Of a stretch of 64,000 bases of DNA, positions 1-10,095 are shown piece after piece. Each line of letters starts with the position of its first letter. The first letter of the stretch is position 1. The stretch lies in assembly GCF_004137345.1 (NCBI RefSeq), contig NZ_SDWV01000019.1:39050-103049 (forward strand), written 5' to 3'. The position numbers were made by a program, and so were the translations under genes. Source of the stretch: Nocardioides zhouii. Its GTDB lineage: Bacteria; Actinomycetota; Actinomycetes; Propionibacteriales; Nocardioidaceae. The notes below the pieces were generated by a model. The model saw only the letters and a program-made list of their open reading frames with translations. It was not told where the DNA came from and searched no databases.

Positions 1-97
1 CGGCCACCTTGTAGCGCGTGGTGACGAGCAGTGCGAGCAGCACCACGAGGACGACGAGACCGATCACAGAGACGACGACCGGGGACAGATCGAACAT
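1..97 (-). CDS. Flotillin-like (SPFH) protein, N-terminal fragment
   Basis: Only the first 32 codons are inside the window; the gene runs off the left edge. It starts at ATG (95-97) and reads MFDLSPVVVSVIGLVVLVVL, one hydrophobic anchor followed by TTRYKVA. A short N-terminal membrane anchor followed by a basic segment is how bacterial flotillins begin. The next gene upstream encodes an NfeD-like protein, the usual operon partner of flotillins in bacteria, and this context is the main reason for the call. The fragment alone could belong to another membrane protein. Confidence 0.6.
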   Translation of the reverse strand, partial: MFDLSPVVVSVIGLVVLVVLLALLVTTRYKVA

Positions 98-122
98 GCA
101 GGGCTCCTAGCGGTGCGAGGGA

Positions 123-620
123 TCAGGGAAGGAAGAGGGGTTCGACCTGGACGGCCGTGGGCGAGATGACCTGGGTGACGCTGACCTGGGTGCCGGCCGG
201 CACCGCGACGCTCGAGCGGGCGTTGAGTCGGGTCAGGTGCCCGCCGGCGCTGATCGACACGGTGCCGAAGCCACCCTCCGGGATCGCGCCGACCACGGTG
301 CCGATCTTCTCGACCATGTCGGAGGTGCGGACGGTGTCGGTCTCGCCGGTGCCGTGGAGGAACGTCGAGGCCCTGGCCGCGGCCGCACCGAGCAGCACGC
401 CCAGGACGAGCCCGATGACCACGGCGAGCGACGTCGACCCGGTCACCGACAGGGCGATCGCCCCACCGAACCCGAGGGCACCCAGGAAACCGGCGAGCGC
501 CTCGGTCGAGAAGAAGCCCGCGCTCAGGCCCTCGAAGGCGCCGTCGAGCACGTCGCCCAGGACGAGCGCGATCAGCAGGAGCACGACGCCGAGCGCGCCG
601 ATCACCAGGAACACGGTCAC
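123..620 (-). CDS. NfeD-like membrane protein
   Basis: Protein of about 165 residues. The N-terminal half is hydrophobic, with several membrane segments (around residues 3-20, 40-60 and 65-85). The soluble C-terminal part (EKIGTVVGAIPEGGFG... then RSSVAVPAGTQVSVTQV) has the small beta-barrel (OB-fold) character of NfeD C-terminal domains. NfeD proteins are thought to work with flotillins in membrane organisation; a flotillin-like gene follows 25 bp downstream. I chose the GTG start at 620 because GGGGGAGG lies just upstream; an in-frame start at 665 would add residues lacking any such signal. Confidence 0.65.
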   Translation of the reverse strand: MTVFLVIGALGVVLLLIALVLGDVLDGAFEGLSAGFFSTEALAGFLGALGFGGAIALSVTGSTSLAVVIGLVLGVLLGAAAARASTFLHGTGETDTVRTSDMVEKIGTVVGAIPEGGFGTVSISAGGHLTRLNARSSVAVPAGTQVSVTQVISPTAVQVEPLFLP

Positions 621-710
621 GATGCCTCCCCCGGTCAACCGCGCGACGTGCAATGTCGCGCACACCCTAGCGGCAGCCGCGGCCTGCCGCCCGGGGTCTG
701 CGAGAGCAGA

Positions 711-1610
711 TCAGGCCAGCACGTGGGCGCCGGCGACGGGGCCGGTGGCCGTCAGCGCGACGGCGTACCCGGCGCCGACCAGGCCTGCGGCGGTCGCCCG
801 GGCACCGTCGGCCGAGTCGCACAGGAAGACGACCGTGGGCCCGGATCCGCTGACGATCCCGCGGAGCGCGCCCTCGGCCTCACCCCGGGCGATCAGGTCG
901 CCCAGCTCGGGGCGGAGGTCGATGGCCGGCTCCTGCAGGTCGTTGTGCAGGGCGCGCGCCACGCGAAGGGGCTCGCCGGTCGCGAGCGCCGCGAGCAGGG
1001 GCTCGGCGGAGGCGGGCTCGGCCGGGGCATCGGGCCGCAGCACGTCGAAGTGGCGGTAGACCGCCGGCGTCGACAGCCCGGCGGCGGACGGCACGGCGAC
1101 CCACCACCACGAGCCCTCGTCCTCGACGGGCGTGACCAGCTCGCCGCGCCCCACGCCCCGCGCCGTACCCCCGACGAGGGAGAACGGCACGTCGCTGCCG
1201 AGCCGGGCCGCCTGCGCCAACAGCACGTCGTCGGGCTGGGCGAGCCCGTGGAGCCGGTCGTGCGCCAGCAGTGCAGCGGCGGCATCGGCCGACCCGCCCG
1301 CCATGCCGCCGGCGACGGGGATCTCCTTGCTGATCCGCAGGTGGTGCCGGACGTCGCAGGGCGCCTCGGCGAGGGCGCGCACCGCGATGTTGGAGCCGTC
1401 GGTGGGGATCTCGTCGAGATCGAGGTGGGCGGCACCCGCGACGGACAGGTGGTCCGCGTCGTCGACGGACACGGTGACGTCGTCATAAAGCGAGATCGCC
1501 TGGTAGACGGTGTCGAGCGGGTGGAAGCCGTCCTCGCGGACCCGGCCGACGCCGAGGTGGAGGTTGATCTTGGCGGCCGCCCGGACCGTCACGCTCGTAC
1601 GGTCCCTCAT
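711..1610 (-). CDS. ispE: 4-diphosphocytidyl-2-C-methyl-D-erythritol kinase
   Basis: GHMP kinase of 299 residues that phosphorylates CDP-methylerythritol in the MEP route to isoprenoid precursors. Seen: the N-terminal [20 protein letters not shown] segment with the conserved Lys-Ile-Asn-Leu, the glycine-serine-rich ATP loop [17 protein letters not shown] near residue 95, and the C-terminal GSGPTVVFL motif. Length is normal for the family. The ATG overlaps the rsmA stop codon (ATGA), so the two genes are translationally coupled. This is the last gene of the tatD-rpfB-rsmA-ispE order conserved in actinobacteria. Confidence 0.96.
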   Translation of the reverse strand: MRDRTSVTVRAAAKINLHLGVGRVREDGFHPLDTVYQAISLYDDVTVSVDDADHLSVAGAAHLDLDEIPTDGSNIAVRALAEAPCDVRHHLRISKEIPVAGGMAGGSADAAAALLAHDRLHGLAQPDDVLLAQAARLGSDVPFSLVGGTARGVGRGELVTPVEDEGSWWWVAVPSAAGLSTPAVYRHFDVLRPDAPAEPASAEPLLAALATGEPLRVARALHNDLQEPAIDLRPELGDLIARGEAEGALRGIVSGSGPTVVFLCDSADGARATAAGLVGAGYAVALTATGPVAGAHVLA

Positions 1611-2479
1611 GCGCGCGTGGCCGCGAGGCCCTCGGCGATCCGCGCGAAGTCCCCGACCGTGAGCATCTCGCCGCGCACGGTCGGGTCGACGCCGGCCGAC
1701 TCGAGCGCCGCGGTGGCCGCGTCAGCCGACCCGGCGAGCTCACGCAGCGCGGGTCGGATCTGCTTGCGGCGGTGGGCGAAGGCGGCGTCCACGACGGCGA
1801 AGACCTCCTGGCGGGTGGCGGTCGTGTCCGGCTGGTCGCGGCGGGTCCAGGCGACCAGGCCGGAGTCGACGTTGGGCGCCGGCCAGAAGACGTTGCGGCC
1901 GATCGCGCCCGCGCGGCGTACGTCCGCGAACCAGGCGGCCTTGACGCTCGGCACGCCGTACGTCTTCGATCCCGGCCCGGCAGCCAGCCGGTCGGCGACC
2001 TCGGCCTGCACCATGACCAGCCCGCGCTCGAGGGACGGCAGCAGGGCCAGCAGGTGGATCAGGACGGGCACGGAGACGTTGTAGGGGAGGTTGGCGACGA
2101 GCGCGGTCGGCGGCGGCCCGGGCACCGAGTCGATGCGCATCGCGTCGGCGAGCACGACCTCGAACCGGTCGGCCTGACCCGGGGCGTACGCCGCGATGGT
2201 GGCGGGCAGCCGCTCGGCGAGGAGCGGATCGATCTCGATCGCGATGACCCGCTGCGCGACGTCGAGCAGGGCCAGCGTCAGCGAGCCGAGGCCGGGGCCG
2301 ACCTCGACCACGACGTCGTCTCCGCTGATGCCGGACTCGCGGACGATGCGGCGCACGGTGTTGGCGTCGATGACGAAGTTCTGGCCCTTCTGCTTGGTCG
2401 GCCGCAGGTCGAGCTCGGCCGCCAGCGCACGCACCTCGGCCGGCCCGAGGAGCCTCGGGCCGGCCGGTGGCGTGGTCAT
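1607..2479 (-). CDS. rsmA: 16S rRNA dimethyladenosine transferase
   Basis: Also called ksgA; 290 residues. It dimethylates two adjacent adenines near the 3' end of 16S rRNA late in 30S assembly. Seen: [18 protein letters not shown] at the N-terminus, the SAM-binding [13 protein letters not shown], the acidic EID at the end of strand beta 2, and the catalytic NLPYNVS motif. A long hairpin separates it from rpfB upstream (2497-2576), so it may have its own promoter or depend on readthrough. It overlaps ispE by 4 bp downstream. Confidence 0.97.
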   Translation of the reverse strand: MTTPPAGPRLLGPAEVRALAAELDLRPTKQKGQNFVIDANTVRRIVRESGISGDDVVVEVGPGLGSLTLALLDVAQRVIAIEIDPLLAERLPATIAAYAPGQADRFEVVLADAMRIDSVPGPPPTALVANLPYNVSVPVLIHLLALLPSLERGLVMVQAEVADRLAAGPGSKTYGVPSVKAAWFADVRRAGAIGRNVFWPAPNVDSGLVAWTRRDQPDTTATRQEVFAVVDAAFAHRRKQIRPALRELAGSADAATAALESAGVDPTVRGEMLTVGDFARIAEGLAATRA

Positions 2480-2496
2480 GGGCGCAACCCTAGCCG

Positions 2497-2576
2497 CCGC
2501 TGTAACGCCGGGTTACTGGCTGTACCCCCCGTGATGCAAGGGGGTGGGTACAAGCAGTAACCCGGCGTTACAGCGG
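2497..2576. repeat. 80-bp nested inverted repeat between rpfB and rsmA
   Basis: Arms of about 33 bp flank a short loop (CGTGATGCAA region). Outer arm is CCGCTGTAACGCCGGGTTAC; its complement ends at 2576. Each arm contains a 15-mer (2502-2516 and 2557-2571) that is itself an imperfect palindrome, GTAAC-GCCGG-GTTAC. Inner TGTACCC/GGGTACA arms extend the stem. It can act as a transcription terminator or attenuator after rpfB, or as a protein-binding site; no T-run follows, so a simple intrinsic terminator is not proven. Confidence 0.6.
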
Positions 2577-2585
2577 GGCTGAGCG

Positions 2586-3764
<1,179 letters not shown>

Positions 3765-3966
3765 TCACGGTGCGTACGCCGCGTTCGAGCTGCGAGCGGG
3801 GCGTACGGAGTGCGAGCGGGGGTCTCGCAGAACCGGCCCGATCCGGTCCTCGTGCTGCCAGACATCGATCCCGATCCCGGCCAACAATCACAAGACGATA
3901 ACGACGAAGCCCCGTGACGCAAACTCTTCGAGGAAGAAAAGCGCGAGATGCCGGTCACGGAAATGC

Positions 3967-4875
3967 CTACCAGGGCCCCCCGAAGGCGGCCTCGGTGTTG
4001 GCGTCGATGGCCCGGCAGAGCTCCTCCAGGTCGACCGCCAGGACCTCCGCCATGGCGCGCACGGTCACCGGCACCAGGTAGGAGGCGTTGGGTCGACCGC
4101 GCCACGGCGTGGGCGTGAGGAACGGTGCGTCGGTCTCCACCAGGACCCGGTCGAGGGGCGTGACGGCGAGCGCGTTGCGCAGGGGGGCAGCGTTCTTGAA
4201 GGTGACCGTGCCGGCGAAGCTGAGGTGGGCGCCGCGGTCGAGGCACCGGCGGGCGAAGGCGTCGTCGCCCGAGAAGCAGTGCATCACCCAGCGCTCGGGC
4301 ACGCCCTCCTCGTCGAGCACCCGCAGCACGTCGTCGTGGGCATCGCGGTCGTGGATCACGAGGGTCTTGTCGAGGCGCTTGGCGAGGTCGATGTGGCGGC
4401 GGAAGCTCTCCTCCTGCGCGGCCCGGCCGTCCTCGCCCGTCCGACTCTGTGCATGTCTGTAGGTGTCGAGCCCGGTCTCACCGATCGCGCGCACCTTGTC
4501 GTGCGCTGTGGCGAGCTGCTCGATCTCGGCCAGCGCCTCGTCGAGCCGTCCGGCCGCCGCGAGCCCCGGCGCCTCGTTGGGGTGCAGCGCGACGCCCGCG
4601 ACGAGTGCGACGTGCTCGGCGGCGGCAGCGACCGCCCACCGCGCACCCGGAAGGTCGCATCCGATCTGCACGATGCGCGGCACCCCGACCGCCGCCGCTG
4701 CGGCGATCGCGCCCGCGGTGTCGAGCCAGTCGCCGTCGGCGATGTCGAGGTGGCAGTGGTTGTCCACGACCGGGTGGGGCAGCGGGTCGGGGGCGGGCGG
4801 GCGCTCGCGGTCGCGGCGGGCGCCCGTCTTCTCCTCCGTCGCAGCACGGGACCGGGTCGGCTCAGCGGTGGACAA
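3967..4875 (-). CDS. tatD: TatD family metal-dependent hydrolase
   Basis: About 302 residues, amidohydrolase fold, a DNase-type metal-dependent hydrolase. Seen: the metal motif DNHCHLDI near the N-terminus, IGETGLDTYR (Glu ligand), VIHDRDAH, MHCFSGD and VETDAPFLTP (Asp ligand). The best start is TTG at 4873-4875, inside the end of rsmI: GGGAGGT stands 8 bases upstream, and no ATG or GTG fits better. The ORF remains open to 5046, but that part is rsmI read in another frame. It overlaps rsmI by 14 bp and so is probably coupled to it. Confidence 0.9.
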   Translation of the reverse strand: MSTAEPTRSRAATEEKTGARRDRERPPAPDPLPHPVVDNHCHLDIADGDWLDTAGAIAAAAAVGVPRIVQIGCDLPGARWAVAAAAEHVALVAGVALHPNEAPGLAAAGRLDEALAEIEQLATAHDKVRAIGETGLDTYRHAQSRTGEDGRAAQEESFRRHIDLAKRLDKTLVIHDRDAHDDVLRVLDEEGVPERWVMHCFSGDDAFARRCLDRGAHLSFAGTVTFKNAAPLRNALAVTPLDRVLVETDAPFLTPTPWRGRPNASYLVPVTVRAMAEVLAVDLEELCRAIDANTEAAFGGPW

Positions 4876-5707
4876 CGTCGTACACCTCCCGCTTGGGGAG
4901 CCCCGCGCGCTTGGCGACCTCCGCGATCGCCTCCTTGCGCGTCGAGCCGGACGCCTCGAGGTCCGCGACGGCCGCGCGCAGCGACCCGGGGTCGGTGTCG
5001 ACGGCGGGAGCGCCGCTCGATCCCTCGACGACGATCGTGACCTCACCGCGTACGCCCTCCGCGGCCCACGCGACCAGCTCGGCCAGCGGTCCGCGGCGTA
5101 CCTCCTCGTGGGTCTTGGTCAGCTCGCGGCAGACGGCGGCGGGACGGTCGTCGCCGAGCGCGTCGGCCATCGCGGCCAGCGCCGCCTCGGTGCGGTGCGG
5201 CGCCTCGAAGAAGACCATCGTCCGCTCCTCCGTCGCGAGCGCGGCGAGGCGACGGCCGCGCTCCCCCGCCTTGCGCGGCAGGAAGCCCTCGAAGCAGAAC
5301 CGGTCGACCGGGAGCCCGCTCACCGCGAGCGCCGTCAGCACCGCGCTGGGGCCGGGCACGGCCGTGACGCGTACGTCGTGCTCGACCGCGGCGGCCACCA
5401 ACCGGTAGCCGGGGTCGGAGACGCTCGGCATGCCGGCGTCGGTGACCAGGACGACCCGGTCCCCGGCGAGCAGCGCCTCGAGCAGCACCGGCGTACGCGC
5501 CTGCTCGTTGCCCTCGAAGTAGGAGACGACACGACCCGACAGGGTGATGCCGAGGTCGGCGCAGAGTCGCTTCAGCCGCCGGGTGTCCTCGGCCGCGACC
5601 ACGTCGGCACCGGACAGCTCGGCCGCGAGTCGGGGCGGTGCGTCACCGGCCTGCCCGATCGGGGTGCCCGCGAGGACGAGCACGCCGGTCGAGCTGTCAC
5701 GAGCCAT
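4862..5707 (-). CDS. rsmI: 16S rRNA (cytidine-1402 2'-O) methyltransferase
   Basis: SAM-dependent tetrapyrrole-methylase-fold enzyme of 281 residues that methylates C1402 of 16S rRNA. Seen: LVLAGTPIGQAGDAPPR near the N-terminus (the usual NPIGNLxD region appears here as TPIGQAGDA), AEDTRRLKRL, the VTDAGMPSVSDPG loop, PGPSAVLTALAVSGLP, FEGFLPRK and FFEAPHR. It is the first gene of the minus-strand run rsmI-tatD and is divergent from pmt, the same pairing as in mycobacteria. Confidence 0.96.
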   Translation of the reverse strand: MARDSSTGVLVLAGTPIGQAGDAPPRLAAELSGADVVAAEDTRRLKRLCADLGITLSGRVVSYFEGNEQARTPVLLEALLAGDRVVLVTDAGMPSVSDPGYRLVAAAVEHDVRVTAVPGPSAVLTALAVSGLPVDRFCFEGFLPRKAGERGRRLAALATEERTMVFFEAPHRTEAALAAMADALGDDRPAAVCRELTKTHEEVRRGPLAELVAWAAEGVRGEVTIVVEGSSGAPAVDTDPGSLRAAVADLEASGSTRKEAIAEVAKRAGLPKREVYDVVHR

Positions 5708-5774
5708 GTCCCGATCATGTCAGGGCGCCATGTCAGACCTCGGATCTGCCACCGGCTCTGGTTAGAGTTCCCGC

Positions 5775-7394
5775 GTGACCCCCACAGCCGCGGAGCGCAA
5801 CCGCCCGCGCTGGAGGTCCGAGGAGAAGCTGCCCGGCTGGGTCGGCGCGATCTGCCTCGCGAGCCTGGCCTTCTTCATACGCCGGTGGCACCTCGGCACG
5901 CCCCACCAGTTCTCCTTCGACGAGACCTACTACGCCAAGGACGCCTGGTCGCTGCTCAACCACGGCTACGTCCGCGCCTACGTCGAGGACGCCGACAAGA
6001 CCATCCTCAACGGCAACGTGACCGGCCTGTGGCAGGACGGCCCGTCGATGATCGTGCACCCCGAGGTCGGCAAGTGGCTGATCGCCGCCGGCATCAAGGT
6101 CTTCGGCATGGACCCGTCCGGCTGGCGGATGGCGTCGGCGGTCATCGGCGCCCTGATGGTCCTGCTGATGTGCCGCTTCGTGCGCCGGGTGACCGGCTCG
6201 ACCGTGCTCGGCCTGGTCGCCGGGCTGCTGCTGTCGGTCGACGGGCTCCAGCTCGTGCTGTCGCGGCTGGCCCTCCTCGACATCTTCCTGGCCTTCTTCA
6301 CCCTGCTCGGCGTGCACTGCGTGGTCGCCGACCGCCAGTGGCTGCGCGACCGGCTCGCGTCGGGAGTGGGGCGTCCTTGGTGGCAGGCGTGGTGGCGACC
6401 GTGGCTGCTCGCCGGCGGCGTCGCGTTCGGGCTGGCGTGCGGCACCAAGTGGTCGGCCGTCTACGCGCTCGCGGTCTTCGGCCTGCTGGCCTGGCTGTGG
6501 AGCGCCGGCGCCCGGCGCGCGTTCGGCCAGGAGCGACCACTGCTCCGCTCGATCTTCCTCGACGGCATCCCTGCCTTCATCGCCCTGATCGGGGTCGCGC
6601 TGGTGACGTACGTCGCGACCTGGACCGGCTGGCTGATGCACGCCGACGCCTACGAGGTGGCGTTCAGCAACACGCAGTACACGTCGTACGGCGGCGGCAA
6701 GGCGTGGCCGACCGCGCAGTGTCCGACGCCCCCCACGGCGGAGTGCGTCCCGGGCGAGCCGGACGCCGACGGGTTCGGCGAGGTCACCCAGTCGCTGCGG
6801 TCGCTCTGGTCCTACCACCAGGACGTCTACACGTTCCACAGCCACTTCCTCAACGACTCGACGCACATCTACGCCAGCAAGCCGTCGACGTGGCTGGTGA
6901 TGGGCCGACCGGTCGGCGTCGACGCCCAGACCGACATCCAGCCCGGCGCGCAGGGGTGTGACGCGCCTTCCGGCTCGACGTGCATCCGGCAGATCCTGCT
7001 CCTCGGCAACCCGGTGATCTGGTGGGGCGGCTGCCTGGCCATGATCGCCTCGGTGCTGCTCTGGGTCGGCGCCCGTGACTGGCGCCACGGCGTCGCGGTG
7101 GCGGGCCTCGCCACCACGTGGCTGCCGTGGTTCCTCTACGACGACCGCCCGATCTTCTTCTTCTACGCCATCACCAGCCTGCCGTTCCTGGTGCTGTCCG
7201 TCGTGCTCGCGATGGGGCACCTGATCGGCACCTCCGACGTGCCGACGCCCCGGCGTACGTTCGGGGTCGTCGTCGCCGGGAGCTACACCGTGCTGGCGCT
7301 GGTGGCGTTCGCCTGGTTCTGGCCGATCTGGACCGACGTGCTCCTCACCAAGTCGGAGTGGGACGCCCGGATCTGGCTCCGACGCTGGATCTGA
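5775..7394 (+). CDS. pmt: Dolichyl-phosphate-mannose-protein mannosyltransferase (PMT family)
   Basis: Integral membrane GT39 glycosyltransferase of 539 residues that moves mannose from polyprenyl-phosphate-mannose to exported proteins. Seen: the first external loop with FSFDETYYAKDAW (the catalytic acidic DE), WQDGPSMIVHPEVGKWLIA, a run of hydrophobic segments, the internal hydrophilic loop YHFHSHFLND-type motif (YTFHSHFLNDS near residue 355) and WWGGCLAM. The start is GTG at 5775. It is divergent from rsmI with only 67 bp between, which must hold both promoters. Confidence 0.93.
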   Translation: MTPTAAERNRPRWRSEEKLPGWVGAICLASLAFFIRRWHLGTPHQFSFDETYYAKDAWSLLNHGYVRAYVEDADKTILNGNVTGLWQDGPSMIVHPEVGKWLIAAGIKVFGMDPSGWRMASAVIGALMVLLMCRFVRRVTGSTVLGLVAGLLLSVDGLQLVLSRLALLDIFLAFFTLLGVHCVVADRQWLRDRLASGVGRPWWQAWWRPWLLAGGVAFGLACGTKWSAVYALAVFGLLAWLWSAGARRAFGQERPLLRSIFLDGIPAFIALIGVALVTYVATWTGWLMHADAYEVAFSNTQYTSYGGGKAWPTAQCPTPPTAECVPGEPDADGFGEVTQSLRSLWSYHQDVYTFHSHFLNDSTHIYASKPSTWLVMGRPVGVDAQTDIQPGAQGCDAPSGSTCIRQILLLGNPVIWWGGCLAMIASVLLWVGARDWRHGVAVAGLATTWLPWFLYDDRPIFFFYAITSLPFLVLSVVLAMGHLIGTSDVPTPRRTFGVVVAGSYTVLALVAFAWFWPIWTDVLLTKSEWDARIWLRRWI

Positions 7395-7549
7395 GCGGGC
7401 CAGACCTTGACCAGCCAAGTCGGCACGATCATCAGAGATTCCCTCAAGAAGTCCAATTTTTTGTGAATACCCATGGCGTTGTGCGGAGCCGGATCGCACG
7501 ATGGATCAACCCGACCGGTTCGGGTGCTTGACGCCAGGGAGGGCGCGCC

Positions 7550-7783
7550 ATGGAACAAACGGTCATCCACGTCTGTCTCGAGACAGACGGTGCGCCCACC
7601 GAGGCCGCGGCCCACGAGGTCGGTGAGCGCTGGGTCTGCTCGTGCGGCGACCACTACGTCTACCGCGAGGGCTTCAACCGCGCCGGCTACCGGAGCGTCG
7701 AGTGGTGGCCCGCGCCCGCGATCCCCCAGCCGCGCAACACCGGCCCCGTGCGAGGCATGCTGTTCGGTCCCCGCAAGGGCTGA
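7550..7783 (+). CDS. Small conserved-type protein of unknown function, 77 aa
   Basis: Not recognised. It is acidic to neutral, with a CSCGDHYVYREGF segment in which two Cys and a His could bind metal, and the tryptophan-rich SVEWWPAPAIPQP. There is no signal peptide or membrane segment. GGGAGG sits about 7 bases before the ATG, and a strong hairpin terminator follows the stop by 19 bp, so this is very likely a real single-gene transcript. Codon use matches its neighbours. No function should be assigned from the sequence alone. Confidence 0.75.
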   Translation: MEQTVIHVCLETDGAPTEAAAHEVGERWVCSCGDHYVYREGFNRAGYRSVEWWPAPAIPQPRNTGPVRGMLFGPRKG

Positions 7784-7802
7784 CCCGACACCCTCACGAC
7801 TC

Positions 7803-7840
7803 CGACGACCCCGCCCGATCCAGCCCGGGCGGGGTCGTCG
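7803..7840 (+). terminator. Intrinsic terminator after the 77-aa gene
   Basis: Perfect 15-bp inverted repeat CGACGACCCCGCCCG / CGGGCGGGGTCGTCG with an 8-nt loop, 19 bp after the stop codon. No T-run follows, as is common in high-GC actinobacteria. It may also stop transcripts of the convergent LysR gene. Confidence 0.8.
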
Positions 7841-7872
7841 TGCGTCGCGGGCCGCGTCGGGCTGCGGCGCGC

Positions 7873-8739
7873 TCAGGACGACCAGGAGCCATCGCGCGCG
7901 AAGTCGAGGAACAACCGCGCCGGCGGCGCCAAGGGCCGGTCGGTGCGCCAGGTCAGGCCGATCGTCCGGCTCGCCCCTGCCGACGCCAGGGACAGCCCCA
8001 CCGACCCGGACAACCCGGCAAAGGCCTCCGGCACGATGGCGACGCCCAGTCCGGCGGCCACCAGTCCCTCGATGGTGGCGAGGTCGGCGCTCTCGAACGA
8101 CACCCGCAGGCTGACCCCGGCCTCCCCCATCAGTCCCTGCACCAGCGCGCTGTGCCCGAAGCCGGGTGGCGTGGTCACCAGCTCGTCGTCCACGAGCTCG
8201 GACAGATCGACCCGCTTGCGGTGGCGCAGGCGGTGCGTCGGGGGTACGACGACCACCAGCCGCTCCTGCTGGACCGGGGACCAGGCGTGTCCGGGTGCGT
8301 GCTCCATCGTGAGGCCGAGCTCGACGGCGCCGCGGTCGAGGTCGCGGCGGATCTCGTGGGCCGGCTCCTGGCTCAGCACCACCTTCACCCCCGGCGCGTA
8401 CGCGTGGAAGGCGCCCAGCAGCCGGGGCACCAGGGTGGTGGCCATCGAGTCCAGGAAGGCGAGCCGCACCAGGCCGGTGCCGGGGTCGAGCCGGTTGGCC
8501 AGGGTCGCCCGGAGCAGGGCGTCCCGGCCGACGAGGTCGCGCGCGGCCTCTACGACGACCTCGCCGTCGGGCGTGAGCACGACGCCCGTCGACACACGCT
8601 CGAAGACCCGGACGCCGAGCTCGTCCTCCAGCCGACCGAGGGCCCGCGACAGCGTCGGCTGACTGGTCCCGATCGTGGTGGCGGCGTCCGTGACGTGACC
8701 CGCCTCGGCGAGCACCAGGAGCCAGGAGAGGTCGCGCAT
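7873..8739 (-). CDS. LysR family transcriptional regulator
   Basis: About 288 residues. The N-terminal winged helix-turn-helix reads MRDLSWLLVLAEAGHVTDAATTIGTSQPTLSRALGRLE in sequence (split: LVLAEAGHVTDAA then TSQPTLSRAL), followed by a periplasmic-binding-type effector domain with RLAFLDSM and VVVPPTHRLRHR. I place the start at ATG 8739, where LysR proteins normally begin; an upstream start at 8805 would add residues overlapping the operator. It is divergent from an MFS exporter and a T-N11-A palindrome lies between them, so it probably controls that exporter and itself. Confidence 0.92.
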   Translation of the reverse strand: MRDLSWLLVLAEAGHVTDAATTIGTSQPTLSRALGRLEDELGVRVFERVSTGVVLTPDGEVVVEAARDLVGRDALLRATLANRLDPGTGLVRLAFLDSMATTLVPRLLGAFHAYAPGVKVVLSQEPAHEIRRDLDRGAVELGLTMEHAPGHAWSPVQQERLVVVVPPTHRLRHRKRVDLSELVDDELVTTPPGFGHSALVQGLMGEAGVSLRVSFESADLATIEGLVAAGLGVAIVPEAFAGLSGSVGLSLASAGASRTIGLTWRTDRPLAPPARLFLDFARDGSWSS

Positions 8740-8755
8740 CAGCACGACATGAATC

Positions 8756-8770
8756 ATACGCTTCGCGTAT
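8756..8770. promoter_or_regulatory. LysR-type operator (T-N11-A palindrome)
   Basis: ATACGC-TTC-GCGTAT is a perfect 6-bp inverted repeat with the T-N11-A spacing typical of LysR boxes. It is the only such site between the LysR gene (start 8739) and the MFS gene (start 8829). Confidence 0.7.
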
Positions 8771-8828
8771 CGTGACGTGCTGCTCTCGACATTGGACGTA
8801 TGCACGCCCAGGGCGCATCCTCGAGCCG

Positions 8829-10091
8829 GTGAGCACTCTCCACCTGCCGACCCGGGCCTCGCTCGACGGCACCGACCCGGAGCCCTACCGCGCCGGCACC
8901 GACGGCTACCGCCGGGTGATGGTCGCGATGTTCGCGGCCGGCATGGCGACCTTCGTCCTGCTCTACGACATCCAGTCCCTGCTGCCCGAGCTCGAGACGG
9001 CGTTCGACGTCACGCCGACGCGCGCGACCCTGGCCCTGTCGCTCACCACCGCGGCGCTCGCGGTGACCCTGCTCGTCGCCGGTCCGCTGTCGGAGGTCGT
9101 CGGTCGGACCCGGCTCATCCACGTCGCCCTGTGGTCCGCCGCAGCGGTCGCCCTCGCGAGCGCGGTCGCGCCGACGTGGGAGGTGCTGCTCGGGCTGCGC
9201 GTGCTGCAGGGCGTGACCCTCGCCGGGCTGCCGGCCGTCGCGACGGCGTACCTGCGCGAGGAGCTCCACCCGTCCGTCCACGGGCGAGCCTTCGGCCTCT
9301 ACGTCGGCGGCACCGCGCTGGGCGGGATGACAGGCCGCCTGGTGACCGCCCCCGTCGCGGATGCGGCGGGCTGGCGCTGGGGCCTGGCCGCGGCCTCGTG
9401 CCTGGCGCTGGCGAGCGCCGCGCTGGTCGCGTGGCTCCTGCCGGCGTCCCGCGGCTTCGTGCCGCGACCGCGCGGCGCCGGCTTGCGCGCAACGGCGGGG
9501 ATGGCGCGGGCGGCCCTCGCCGACCGCGCCCTGGTCGCGCTCTACGTGCTCGGCGCGTGTGCCGTCGGCGCCCTGGTCGCCGTGCTCAACGCGCTCGGGT
9601 TCCGGCTCAGCTCAGCCCCGTACGACCTGTCCGTGGGCACGATCAGCCTCGTCTACCTCGTGTACGCGCTCGGCACCGTCAGCTCGACGGTCTCGGGACG
9701 GGTGGCCGACCGGATCGGACGCCGGGCCACCATCCCGGCCGGCTGCGCGGTCGCCCTGGTCGGCGTGCTGCTCACCCTGAGCGGTTCGCTGCCGGTCATC
9801 GTGGTCGGCGTCGGCGCACTGACCGTCGGCTTCTTCTGCGTCCACGGCCTGGCCAGCGGCTGGGTGACCGCCCGGGCGCACCTCGCCGGCGTCAGCACCG
9901 GACAGGCCGCGGCGTTCTACCTCTTCGCCTACTACGTCGGGTCGTCGGTGTTCGGCAACCTCGGCAGTGCCGCGTGGACCCATGCCGGTTGGAGTGGCGT
10001 GGTGGCGCTCGCCTCGGCGCTGCTCCTCACCGTCTGCGCGATGGTGGTCGTGCTGCGCCGTACGCCGGCCCTCGACGCATCCGCTCGCTGA
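8829..10091 (+). CDS. MFS transporter
   Basis: About 420 residues with twelve predicted hydrophobic segments. The family signature between helices 2 and 3 is visible as AGPLSEVVGRTRLI, and the repeat in the second half as SGRVADRIGRRATIP. AYLREELHPSVHGRAFG lies in the first half. It resembles the YnfM/arabinose-efflux type of drug or metabolite exporters; the substrate cannot be read from the sequence. The start is uncertain: GTG 8829 gives a natural hydrophilic N-terminus (TDPEPYRAGTDGYRRVMVAMF) but has a weak ribosome site. It is divergent from the LysR gene. Confidence 0.88.
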   Translation: MSTLHLPTRASLDGTDPEPYRAGTDGYRRVMVAMFAAGMATFVLLYDIQSLLPELETAFDVTPTRATLALSLTTAALAVTLLVAGPLSEVVGRTRLIHVALWSAAAVALASAVAPTWEVLLGLRVLQGVTLAGLPAVATAYLREELHPSVHGRAFGLYVGGTALGGMTGRLVTAPVADAAGWRWGLAAASCLALASAALVAWLLPASRGFVPRPRGAGLRATAGMARAALADRALVALYVLGACAVGALVAVLNALGFRLSSAPYDLSVGTISLVYLVYALGTVSSTVSGRVADRIGRRATIPAGCAVALVGVLLTLSGSLPVIVVGVGALTVGFFCVHGLASGWVTARAHLAGVSTGQAAAFYLFAYYVGSSVFGNLGSAAWTHAGWSGVVALASALLLTVCAMVVVLRRTPALDASAR

Positions 10092-10095
10092 CCGC

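Noticed and set aside
237..2084. Long plus-strand frame opposite nfeD, ispE and rsmA
   Set aside because: Shadow of real minus-strand genes; low-complexity, Arg/Gly/Asp-rich product with no family.
5733..7499. Long minus-strand frame opposite pmt
   Set aside because: Antisense shadow of the mannosyltransferase gene, rich in Arg, His, Gly and Asp.
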